Source of the DNA: Stenotrophomonas maltophilia
GTDB taxonomy: Bacteria; Pseudomonadota; Gammaproteobacteria; Xanthomonadales; Xanthomonadaceae
Reading direction: 5' to 3'
Assembly (NCBI RefSeq): GCF_003205835.1
Contig: NZ_CP029773.1
Coordinates: forward strand, 3,628,501 to 3,692,500
Length of the DNA stretch: 64,000 nucleotides
Shown here: piece after piece, positions 25,257-32,813 of the stretch
How positions within the stretch are numbered: the stretch's first letter is position 1
Layout of the letters: every line of letters starts with the position of its first letter
Notes under the pieces: generated by a model
Databases searched by the model: none
Told to the model about the DNA's origin: nothing
The model's input: only the letters and a program-made list of their open reading frames with translations
Program-made: the position numbers and the translations under genes

Positions 25257-27150
25257 GGCCGCAGAGGCGCGCCGGTATCACCATGCGGCTCGGCTGGATG
25301 ACGCCCTCCCACACTACAAGCGAGCACTGCTGCTGGATCCGTCTGACGATGTTCTTCGCTACGACACAGCGCTTTGCATGATGCAACTCGGCCACGCAGA
25401 AGAGGCCACAGTACTGTTCCAGCAGATCCATCCCGCATCCATCGCCTGGCAACCGGCACGCGCCCCTCTTGCGATCTGTCTGCGCGACAGCCATCGTGCA
25501 GAAGAGGCGCTTGAACCCGCACGCCAGGCGATCACGACGGCAGAGCCACAAGCGTGGCAATGGATGCTGCTTGGTGACCTGCAGCAACGCACAGGCCAAC
25601 AAATGGCTGCTGTCGGCAGCCTCCAACGCGCGCTCGCGCTGGATCCCACCCTTCTTGAGGCCCATCACCTGCTGGGTCTCGCCCTGCAGGAAGCGGGCAG
25701 GTACGAGGAGGCGATCACCAGTTATGAAGTTGTAGCCGCCCAACTTCCCATGGAGCTCATCAACATCGCTCAGTGCCTTCAGCACCTCGGCCGATGGGAA
25801 TCCGCACGTGACGCACTGGCGCAGCTTCACACGCTGCAGCCAGCACGTGTGGACGTAATGTGCTGGCTCGCGCATGTCCATGCACAGCTGTGCGAATTCG
25901 ATGCGATGGACCGGATCGTTGCGCGGCTCATCGCACAGTTGCGTGTGGCCGCGCCCACAGCCGACGACATACCGCAACCATTCACCTTCGCGACGCTGCC
26001 ATTGAGCAACGACCTGCACCGGCAGCTGCTGGATCATGCGGCCGAATCGATCCAGGCCGGCCGGCAACCGTTGGTACGGGCGGCTACCCGTCGGGGCGGC
26101 CGTCCAAGAATCGGCTACCTTTCCAATGACCTGCGCCACCACACCGTGGGCACCCTGTTGCACGGATTCTTCGCAGCCCATGATCGAAGCCGCTTCGAAG
26201 TGCATGTGTACGATTCCGGCCGCCAGCCGGCGTCCATCAACGACGCAGAACACATCGAGCACGTTGGCGCGCTGAGCGACGCTGAACTGGCGAGGCGCCT
26301 GCACGAAGCGGATCTGGATATTCTCATAGATCTCAATGGCCCAACGTACGGAAGTCGGTCCGGAGCCCTGGCGTATCGACCGGCGCGCATGCAACTGGGA
26401 TGGCTGGGCTACCTCTCCGGACAACAATCGCCGTGGCTTGATGGCGTCATCCTCGACCACAGCCTGGCACCGGCGGACACCCCGTGGCCATTCTCCGACC
26501 GGGTACTTCGCCTGGCTGGCAGCGTATTTCCCGCAGCAGAGTCCCGCTCTCCGCCTGGGCGAGACCGTGCGCGCTGGAAGCTACCCCACGCATCACCGGT
26601 AGCAGCCAGCTTCAACAGCAGCCACAAACTGAGCAGGTCGCTGCTGCAATGCTGGACGCAAATCCTGCGCGAGGTACCCGATGCGCTCTTGCTGGTCTGC
26701 TTGGCACCACAGGCACACCGCGGTTTTCTGCAGTCGTGGGACCTTCTCGGGGGTGAACGCGACCGACTTCGCCTGCTATCACCCATGCCGGCCGAGCAAT
26801 ACCTGGAGTGTATGGCATCATGCGATCTGTTCCTTGATGCATTCAACTACCAGGCCGGTGCGACCGCGATTGATGCAGCATTGGCAGGGTTGCCACTGCT
26901 GACCTGCCCCGGGGAGCTACCGCTTGCACGGCTGGGGAGCAGTGTGAACAGGCAACTGGGAATGCCTGACCTGATCTGCAACGGACGGCATGATTATGTG
27001 AAGCGCGCCGTGACGCTGCTCCGCAACCCGGCTGTGCTCGCAGAACTCCGCCAGCGGGTCACCGTCCGAAACAAAGACAGCGCGTTGCATTCGGCAGCAC
27101 GAGCGGCTACCGATCTTCAAGCGCTTTATCAAGGCCTGCTGGGGGAGTGA
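25249..27150 (+). CDS. TPR protein with O-GlcNAc-transferase-like (GT41/SPINDLY) domain
   Basis: A 633-residue protein. The N-terminal half (about 1-240) holds TPR repeats, for example RRYHHAARLDDALPHYKRAL and LEAHHLLGLALQEAGRYEEA. The C-terminal half (about 285-630) matches the GT41 catalytic domain: IGYLSNDLRHHTVGTLLHGF, the HxxH-like LRHHT motif, DILIDLNGPTYGSR, QLGWLGYLSGQQSPWLDGVI, AASFNSSHKLSRSLLQCW and DLFLDAFNYQAGATAIDAAL with GLPLLTCPGE. Such enzymes attach GlcNAc or another sugar to protein Ser/Thr. The GTG start overlaps the methyltransferase stop. No flagellar genes are nearby, so flagellin glycosylation is not supported here. Confidence 0.87.
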   Translation: MNEAAEARRYHHAARLDDALPHYKRALLLDPSDDVLRYDTALCMMQLGHAEEATVLFQQIHPASIAWQPARAPLAICLRDSHRAEEALEPARQAITTAEPQAWQWMLLGDLQQRTGQQMAAVGSLQRALALDPTLLEAHHLLGLALQEAGRYEEAITSYEVVAAQLPMELINIAQCLQHLGRWESARDALAQLHTLQPARVDVMCWLAHVHAQLCEFDAMDRIVARLIAQLRVAAPTADDIPQPFTFATLPLSNDLHRQLLDHAAESIQAGRQPLVRAATRRGGRPRIGYLSNDLRHHTVGTLLHGFFAAHDRSRFEVHVYDSGRQPASINDAEHIEHVGALSDAELARRLHEADLDILIDLNGPTYGSRSGALAYRPARMQLGWLGYLSGQQSPWLDGVILDHSLAPADTPWPFSDRVLRLAGSVFPAAESRSPPGRDRARWKLPHASPVAASFNSSHKLSRSLLQCWTQILREVPDALLLVCLAPQAHRGFLQSWDLLGGERDRLRLLSPMPAEQYLECMASCDLFLDAFNYQAGATAIDAALAGLPLLTCPGELPLARLGSSVNRQLGMPDLICNGRHDYVKRAVTLLRNPAVLAELRQRVTVRNKDSALHSAARAATDLQALYQGLLGE

Positions 27151-27156
27151 ACACCC

Positions 27157-28446
27157 ATGGAGACACTGGACCATATCCCTGATGTGGGACTTGAGCGCGA
27201 GATCGCCATGTTGTTTCTATCCGGCGAGAAGGACCGCGCGCTGCTCCGCCTGCAGGATGACCAGCTTGCGCAAACCCATCCCAGACTGGCATTCCAGCTG
27301 GCTCTGCTTCTGATCGAAATCGGCGACTGGAAACGAGCGAAGCAACAGCTTGATCGGGTAATCAGCCTTGAGCCGCGCTTTCTGCCAGCACTGCGACGTC
27401 GCGCAGCGCTGCTGGCCCGTGATGACGATCTCACCGCAGCAGAGGAAGACTTCCAGCGCATCGTGAAGATCGCGCCAGATGAAACGTCGGCTGTCGCCAA
27501 CATCGGTGTTGTTCTGTTGCGGCGCGGCAACCACGCGGCTGCATTGCCTTGGCTGCAACGGGCTGCAACTCAGTCGCCTGCTGACACTCGCATCCAGCAC
27601 AGCCTGGCCAACGCCCTCAGCGGAGCCGGTCAGCATGCCCTGGCACTGGATCTGTTCCAACGGCTTGCGCAGATTTCTCCCGGTAACATCGATCTGGCCG
27701 CAGACCAGGCCACGGCGCTGCTGCGCGGCGGTGATGCGGCGTCGGCCCACGCACGTTTTCTGACCCTTCTTTCAGAACATCCCGACGATCAGCGCTGCTG
27801 GGCCGGGCGCTATCTGTCCGCATGCGCCCTGAAGCTACCGGAAGCCCGCATGTTGATGGACTACCCGCTCCTGCTGCGGCGGATCAGGACTGATCTGGAC
27901 ACCGATGCGTTGATCAACGCAGTGCTGCAGTTGCCGTCATTGCGCTGGGAGCCTGCGGGCAAAACCACTCTTGGCGGCCTTCAAAGCGCGATGCTCGACC
28001 TGACACCGCCAAGTCCATTCCACGGGTTCGGCCAGCAGGTGAGCAACGCACTCCACGATCATCTGCTGCAGTTGCACGGCAGCCTGTTCGACGCCCCCAC
28101 CGACGCCTGGCGACTGAGCCTGCCCTCACGATGGACGCTGCAGGCCTGGGCAACGGTGCTGCATGGCGATGGAGGACACCAGGATCCACACCTGCATCCT
28201 GCCGGACGCATCAGCGGGGTGCTTTACCTCGATGCCGGCAACTCTGCAGAGGGAGACGGCGATCTCGTGTTTGGCCACGCCCCCAGGGACATCGACACAG
28301 CAGGCGAACCGCATGCTCATCGTCATGTGGCCCGCAGCGGCGAAATGCTGATTTTTCCCTCCTGGTTCCTCCATCACACAACGCCTTACCACGGAACGCG
28401 GCCGCGCATCAGTCTGGCATTCGACCTGCTGCCAGCGTCTCCGTGA
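27157..28446 (+). CDS. TPR protein with putative 2OG-Fe(II) oxygenase domain
   Basis: A 429-residue protein. About 1-210 are TPR-like (IALLLRGG-type helices; LAFQLALLLIEIGDWKRAKQ). The C-terminus (about 300-425) resembles the putative 2OG-Fe(II) oxygenase family found behind TPRs: HGDGGHQDPHLHPAGRISGV with likely iron ligands, YLDAGNSAEGDGDLVFG, then GEMLIFPSWFLHHTTPYHGT with the distal His and RISLAFD with the 2OG-binding Arg. It starts 6 nt after the GT41 gene with a strong GGGGGAG site. A hydroxylase acting on the same target as the GT41 is plausible but inferred. Confidence 0.82.
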   Translation: METLDHIPDVGLEREIAMLFLSGEKDRALLRLQDDQLAQTHPRLAFQLALLLIEIGDWKRAKQQLDRVISLEPRFLPALRRRAALLARDDDLTAAEEDFQRIVKIAPDETSAVANIGVVLLRRGNHAAALPWLQRAATQSPADTRIQHSLANALSGAGQHALALDLFQRLAQISPGNIDLAADQATALLRGGDAASAHARFLTLLSEHPDDQRCWAGRYLSACALKLPEARMLMDYPLLLRRIRTDLDTDALINAVLQLPSLRWEPAGKTTLGGLQSAMLDLTPPSPFHGFGQQVSNALHDHLLQLHGSLFDAPTDAWRLSLPSRWTLQAWATVLHGDGGHQDPHLHPAGRISGVLYLDAGNSAEGDGDLVFGHAPRDIDTAGEPHAHRHVARSGEMLIFPSWFLHHTTPYHGTRPRISLAFDLLPASP

Positions 28447-28478
28447 ACAAACCCCCTCCATTCGCTGGAGCAATTCAC

Positions 28479-29018
28479 ATGGAACGTCGAATAGTTACGG
28501 AACGCCTCATTCTGCAGCCCCACTGCCGGGATGACCTCGATGAATGCACCAGCATGTGGTCAGACCCGGCGGTCCTGCGCATGATCCGCGACCACCCTTT
28601 CAGCCGGCACGAGACCTGGCTTCGCATACTGCGATATGCAGGCCACTGGGCAATGCTTGGATATGGCTACTGGACCATCCGTCATCGCAACGATGGAAGA
28701 TTCTACGGAGAGCTCGGCTTCGCGCTTACCCTGCGTGACCTGCCTGGAGAGGCCGCCGGCCTGCCTGAGTTCGGCTGCACGTTGTCACGTCGTGGCTGGG
28801 GACGCGGCATCGCCCAGGAGGCCACTGCCGGCGTGCTGGAATGGATGGATCGCGTTGCTCGGATCGAAGCCACTTCAGCGATTACCGATCTCCGCAACCG
28901 ATCGGCGCTGGCGTTGGCCAACGCCGTCGGCTACAGCATCGTCGAGGAAATGGATTTTGAAGGCAATCCATTCGCAGTGCTCACACGCACCTCCAGCCTC
29001 TCGACGCTCACTTCATGA
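28479..29018 (+). CDS. GNAT family N-acetyltransferase
   Basis: A 179-residue protein of the RimJ/RimL-like type: ERRIVTERLILQPHCRDDLD at the N-terminus, acceptor-side GYGYWTIRHRNDGRFYGELG, and the acetyl-CoA loop GWGRGIAQEATAGVLEWMD, then ATSAITDLRNRSALALANAV. The ATG at 28479 has GGAG 8 nt upstream. An in-frame GTG at 28443 would overlap the preceding stop, so either start keeps it in the operon. Last plus-strand gene of the cluster. Substrate unknown. Confidence 0.87.
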   Translation: MERRIVTERLILQPHCRDDLDECTSMWSDPAVLRMIRDHPFSRHETWLRILRYAGHWAMLGYGYWTIRHRNDGRFYGELGFALTLRDLPGEAAGLPEFGCTLSRRGWGRGIAQEATAGVLEWMDRVARIEATSAITDLRNRSALALANAVGYSIVEEMDFEGNPFAVLTRTSSLSTLTS

Positions 29019-29055
29019 TGTAGTTCCGGCAACAGACGCCGGATGACGGGCAACG

Positions 29056-29694
29056 TCAGGCGTCGTGGCGACGATTGGCGCCATCGTGCCGCGAATAGAA
29101 ATAGACCAGCGCATTGCGCTCGCCGGCCGTCACCCGTGCGACCTCGTGCCGCAACTTGCAGGTCGTAAGCAGCACCGTGCCGTAGGTCGCCGCATAGGCA
29201 TGGCGCGCACCGGCATCATCGTGGACGACGAAATCACCGCCTGCGAAATCGTGCCCCAACTGGATGATCATCGAGTAGTCATAGTCCGGATTGCTGGCAG
29301 CATCCAGATGCAGGCCGATGAAGGAACCCGCCGTCATGCGGTTCATCTGTGCCCGACGGATATGGAAGGCATCCTGTGACTGGAACAGTTCTGCAATCGC
29401 GTTCCGGCACTCCTCCCGGTTGAGAATGTCCAGGATCTGGTCTGCGTGCGGGCGATTGACCACCTGCGGAACCTCGCCTTGCCGATCAACCATGATGCGA
29501 CGCACGTAGATGTCATGCGTGTCGCCCGCGTCGCCCTGCGTCACGGCTTCTTCAGGCAGCAATGACTGGAGCCTTTCAAGCTCCTTCAATGTCGAAGCAT
29601 CAAACACAACGCCCATCGGGATCAACGTACTGCCGGTCGTTTTCAACTCATCCGCATAGCGGGAAAGTCGAGAGGCTTCCAATACCATACTCAT
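29056..29694 (-). CDS. 2OG-Fe(II) dioxygenase (prolyl-4-hydroxylase-like)
   Basis: A 212-residue protein with the HxD...H iron site (GSFIGLHLDAASNPDYDYSM, then CKLRHEVARV) and a downstream Arg for 2-oxoglutarate (TAGERNALVYFYSRHD). The strand LGHDFAGGDFVVHDD is typical of the double-stranded beta-helix fold. The start at 29694 has an AGGAGG-like Shine-Dalgarno (AAAGGAGGACG). It lies 34 nt downstream of the ATP-grasp-like gene on the same strand. It is a second, unrelated-looking oxygenase in this cluster, convergent with the GNAT gene. Confidence 0.85.
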   Translation of the reverse strand: MSMVLEASRLSRYADELKTTGSTLIPMGVVFDASTLKELERLQSLLPEEAVTQGDAGDTHDIYVRRIMVDRQGEVPQVVNRPHADQILDILNREECRNAIAELFQSQDAFHIRRAQMNRMTAGSFIGLHLDAASNPDYDYSMIIQLGHDFAGGDFVVHDDAGARHAYAATYGTVLLTTCKLRHEVARVTAGERNALVYFYSRHDGANRRHDA

Positions 29695-29728
29695 GCAGCG
29701 TCCTCCTTTCGTTTGGGAAAGCAATCAA

Positions 29729-31048
29729 TCAAGCCAGGGCAGAAAATTTCTCCAGGAATGCGCCGCGCTCATCGGGGTTCAGTACCGGTGCCCAGCCGAT
29801 GCTGGCGCCACTGCTGGCATTGACAACCCGATTGCCAACCGCTGAGCGCACGACGCAACCGCTGGCCGCGCCCTCATGCAGGTACACGCCCACCACTGTA
29901 CGGTGAGGCGCCAAGCCAAGGTCGCGATCGTCCAGATGGACCAGTTCCGGAACATCGAGCATCGGCTGCTGGACCCAGTCGCCAGCTCCAGATGTGCTCA
30001 ACCGGCGCGCCAACAGGGCAGCGGCGGCGCTACCGGAGGGAACGACATCCTGCCCGCCGTAGCCGTACTTTTTCTTGAACACGATGTTGCTGTCGGATTC
30101 GTTCAATGCGGCTACATCGTCGACAGTGACGAAATGCGTGGGCACCACCCAGCGCTGTACTGCCTCCCATTCCATCGGCGTCAGTACCTGCCGGTAGCCC
30201 TCATCCCACAGCAATGCCAGCCATGCCTTGCTCATCAGCAGTTCGGCTTCAAGGCCATTGGAGAACCTCGCACCGCTGTCGAGGATGTCCAGGTACACAT
30301 CGTGATCAGAAAGCACGTCGTCATAGGTAAAGCGACGATGGACCAGTGTCCTGCTCATATCCATGCCCGAGCGCCGCGCATCGCGCCAGCTACGTTCATC
30401 ATGCACCGAAATGTCCAGTCCAGGCAGAGAACGCCGCAACCACTGCCGGCTGAGATCGCCACTGGGATAACCCATTGCCGAATGCGTGCTCCAGTCGAGC
30501 AGATGGAGGCTAAGGTAGCCCTCACGCACGATGCTTCGCGCGTACATGCTGGCAAGATTGTTTACCGGTACCGCCTGACTACCCTCTGCGTCCCAGCCAA
30601 GCACGTCGGCGAACGCTCGATAGTGTTCGAACAATTCGAAGCCACCCACCGCTGCGGAGAAATTGAGCTCGCATATCCGCATGCCATCTGCGCAAGGCAA
30701 CAGATCGGCACGCATCACGCGATGTTGGCCGCTGCGAAGCTGCTCCCAGTCCACCAAGGGTGCCCATGCAGCGTCGACCCCCATCAGCTGCATAAGGTCA
30801 CTACGCGCATGCCGACGCAATGCTTCGTCGACCACGCGCTGCAGGCCGGATGCAACCAGCTGCAAGCCGTCTACCAGTTGCTCGTAGTCGTTGCGATCAA
30901 ACAACAACGGATGCGCGGAAAAGCGCATCCGAGGTGCGTTCAAGGCGATCCGGAAGGCCTCAAGGCGTCGCTGTATCTCTGCGTATGCCATGGTGCCGGG
31001 CAACGATTGGAAGGCCGGCAATGCCTGCTGATTGATTCCGTGGAACAT
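29729..31048 (-). CDS. ATP-grasp-like protein of unknown function
   Basis: A 439-residue protein with no close family recognised. Features suggest an ATP-grasp-type ligase: NIVFKKKYGYGGQDVVPSGS resembles a glycine-rich ATP-binding loop behind a lysine, and RADLLPCADGMRICELNFSA and VVGVYLHEGAASGCVVRSAV resemble acidic/catalytic strands. The C-terminus ASSGASIGWAPVLNPDERGA would then follow the metal site. The start at 31048 has AGGACAGG just upstream; an ATG 16 codons earlier is possible. It is cotranscribed with the 2OG dioxygenase. If a ligase, it would join a carboxylate to an amine; substrates unknown. Confidence 0.6.
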   Translation of the reverse strand: MFHGINQQALPAFQSLPGTMAYAEIQRRLEAFRIALNAPRMRFSAHPLLFDRNDYEQLVDGLQLVASGLQRVVDEALRRHARSDLMQLMGVDAAWAPLVDWEQLRSGQHRVMRADLLPCADGMRICELNFSAAVGGFELFEHYRAFADVLGWDAEGSQAVPVNNLASMYARSIVREGYLSLHLLDWSTHSAMGYPSGDLSRQWLRRSLPGLDISVHDERSWRDARRSGMDMSRTLVHRRFTYDDVLSDHDVYLDILDSGARFSNGLEAELLMSKAWLALLWDEGYRQVLTPMEWEAVQRWVVPTHFVTVDDVAALNESDSNIVFKKKYGYGGQDVVPSGSAAAALLARRLSTSGAGDWVQQPMLDVPELVHLDDRDLGLAPHRTVVGVYLHEGAASGCVVRSAVGNRVVNASSGASIGWAPVLNPDERGAFLEKFSALA

Positions 31049-31151
31049 CCCTGTCCTCGCCCGAGATCCGTGAAGGCATCCTGAACATTCAATCATCGAG
31101 CACTTGCTGTCAAGCGACGGGCAGCCGGCTATTGGCCGCAGGCTTTCAACT

Positions 31152-31754
31152 TCAGCCGTTCGGGATCAGCGTCTCGATCAGGTGCTCGACATAGGCTTCG
31201 AAATCCTCGCGCGCCTGCTTGGGCTGCTGCAGCTGCAGCGACAGCTGCAGGAAACCAACATAGGCCGCATAGGCCAGGCGCGCGCGATGGCGCGCATCGG
31301 TGGAGCTCAGTCCCGCCTGGCGGAACGAGGCGACCAGATAGTCGAGGCGACGCTGCGATACACGGTCGATCACCGGTCGCACCATCGGGTGGTCCAGCGC
31401 CTTCAGCAGTTCGCTGTAGATGATGTGCGGCTGCACTTCATGCGCGACCATCTGGAACAGCTGGCGCAGGCGCACGCGCGGATCCGGCACGTCTTCCAGG
31501 CTGCCGAACACCTGTTCCTGTTCGAACAGTTCCCAGCGTTCCAACGCGGCCTGCAGCAGTGCGTCACGCGAGGGAAAATGCCAGTAGAAACTGCCCTTGG
31601 TCACGCCCAGCCGCCGTGCCAGCGGCTCCACCGCGACGGCGCCTACGCCTTGTTCAGCAATCAGGTCGAGGGCCGCCTGGGCCCAGTCTTCGGCACTCAG
31701 GCGGCTGTTGCGGCCGGCGCGCGGTTCGCCGGCGGAAGCGTCAGGTTGATTCAT
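31152..31754 (-). CDS. TetR family transcriptional regulator
   Basis: A 200-residue repressor-type protein. The helix-turn-helix (about residues 40-60) reads VEPLARRLGVTKGSFYWHFP, a canonical TetR recognition segment; the C-terminal part is helical. It is divergent from the alpha/beta hydrolase-fadE operon, whose promoter carries a perfect dyad (31882-31899). It is therefore the likely local regulator of fatty-acid-related genes, by context. Confidence 0.92.
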   Translation of the reverse strand: MNQPDASAGEPRAGRNSRLSAEDWAQAALDLIAEQGVGAVAVEPLARRLGVTKGSFYWHFPSRDALLQAALERWELFEQEQVFGSLEDVPDPRVRLRQLFQMVAHEVQPHIIYSELLKALDHPMVRPVIDRVSQRRLDYLVASFRQAGLSSTDARHRARLAYAAYVGFLQLSLQLQQPKQAREDFEAYVEHLIETLIPNG

Positions 31755-31860
31755 GCGCTGATTTAACCATACGCCGGGGTTCGTTGCAGTACGCGGTTGC
31801 TGTCGAAACCGTCAGAACCCGAGCCGGAAGGCCTGCCGCACCGCACCATACGATACAGTA

Positions 31861-31899
31861 TTGACTTCCCATTCAAGCGATCCATACTAGCAAGTATGG
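31861..31899 (+). promoter_or_regulatory. Promoter, operator dyad and leaderless start of the hydrolase-fadE operon
   Basis: TTGACT (31861-31866), 16 nt, and CATACT (31883-31888) form a sigma70-type promoter. CCATACT-AGCA-AGTATGG (31882-31899) is a perfect 7-bp dyad that covers both the -10 and the start codon. The ATG (31896) lies 7-8 nt after the -10, where transcription should begin, and there is no Shine-Dalgarno. The mRNA is therefore probably leaderless, and the dyad is the likely operator of the divergent TetR protein. Confidence 0.7.
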
Positions 31900-32813
31900 T
31901 TACGTCCCCTACTCCCGCTGCGTTCCATGATCTGCGCCTGGATGCTGCCCATGGCGCGCGCCTGGCGGCGACCGCCAGCGACCACGGCCGGCGCGGCCGC
32001 GTCCTGTTCGCACATGGCTTCGGCCAGACCCGCCACGCTTGGATTGCCACCGCCCGCGCCCTGTCCGCAGCGGGCCTGCAGACCCTGGCTTACGACGCAC
32101 GTGGCCACGGCGATTCGGACTGGAATGCCGCCGACCTGCCCTATCACGGCGAACAGTTCGCCGATGACCTGATCGTGCTGGCCGGTGAACAGCCGCGCCC
32201 GCCGGTGCTGGTCGCGGCATCGATGGGCGGCCTGTTCGGCCTGCTGGCCGAGTCGCGCTGGCCGGGCCTGTTCTCGGCGATGGTGCTGGTCGACATCACC
32301 CCGCGCTGGGATACCGCCGGTGTCGAACGCATCCTGGCCTTCATGACCGCCCACCCCGACGGCTTCGCCTCGCTGACCCAGGCCGCCGACGTGATCTCGG
32401 CCTACATGCCGCACCGCCCGCGCAAATCCGAGCAGTCGCTGCGTGCGTTGCTGCGCGAAGACGGCCACGGGCGTTGGCGCTGGCACTGGGACCCGCGCCT
32501 GGTGGCCGAGCTGGCGCGCGACAGCGAGCAGCACCAGGATGCACTGGCCGAGGCCGCACGCCAGGTCAAGTGCCCGCTGCTGCTGGTCAGCGGCGGCCGC
32601 AGTGACCTGGTCACGCCGCAGACCGTGGCCGAATTCCTGGCGTTGGCGCCGCACGCGCGCCATGTACAGCTGCCGCAGGCCACGCACATGGTCGCCGGCG
32701 ATGACAACGACGCCTTTACCGCTACTGTGTTGGAATATCTGGACGTGTTGCCCGCAGCGGACGCTGCGGCTTCGTCCGCCACAAACGAGCACGTCACCGG
32801 AGCACGCTCATGA
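31896..32813 (+). CDS. Alpha/beta hydrolase (upstream of fadE)
   Basis: A 305-residue hydrolase without a signal peptide. Motifs are VLFAHGFGQTRHAWIATARA (oxyanion region), YDARGHGDSDW, the nucleophile elbow VLVAASMGGLFGLLAE (Ser), the acid in SGGRSDLVTPQT and the base in ATHMVAGDDND. The start at 31896 was chosen over an in-frame site 33 codons upstream because the promoter lies between them. It overlaps fadE by 4 nt (ATGA) and so is likely linked to fatty-acid or acyl-ester breakdown. Confidence 0.9.
   Translation: MVTSPTPAAFHDLRLDAAHGARLAATASDHGRRGRVLFAHGFGQTRHAWIATARALSAAGLQTLAYDARGHGDSDWNAADLPYHGEQFADDLIVLAGEQPRPPVLVAASMGGLFGLLAESRWPGLFSAMVLVDITPRWDTAGVERILAFMTAHPDGFASLTQAADVISAYMPHRPRKSEQSLRALLREDGHGRWRWHWDPRLVAELARDSEQHQDALAEAARQVKCPLLLVSGGRSDLVTPQTVAEFLALAPHARHVQLPQATHMVAGDDNDAFTATVLEYLDVLPAADAAASSATNEHVTGARS

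Noticed and set aside
25249-28446. Flagellin glycosylation island
   Set aside because: The GT41-like gene fits such islands in some relatives, but no flagellin, flagellar or sugar-nucleotide genes are within the window.
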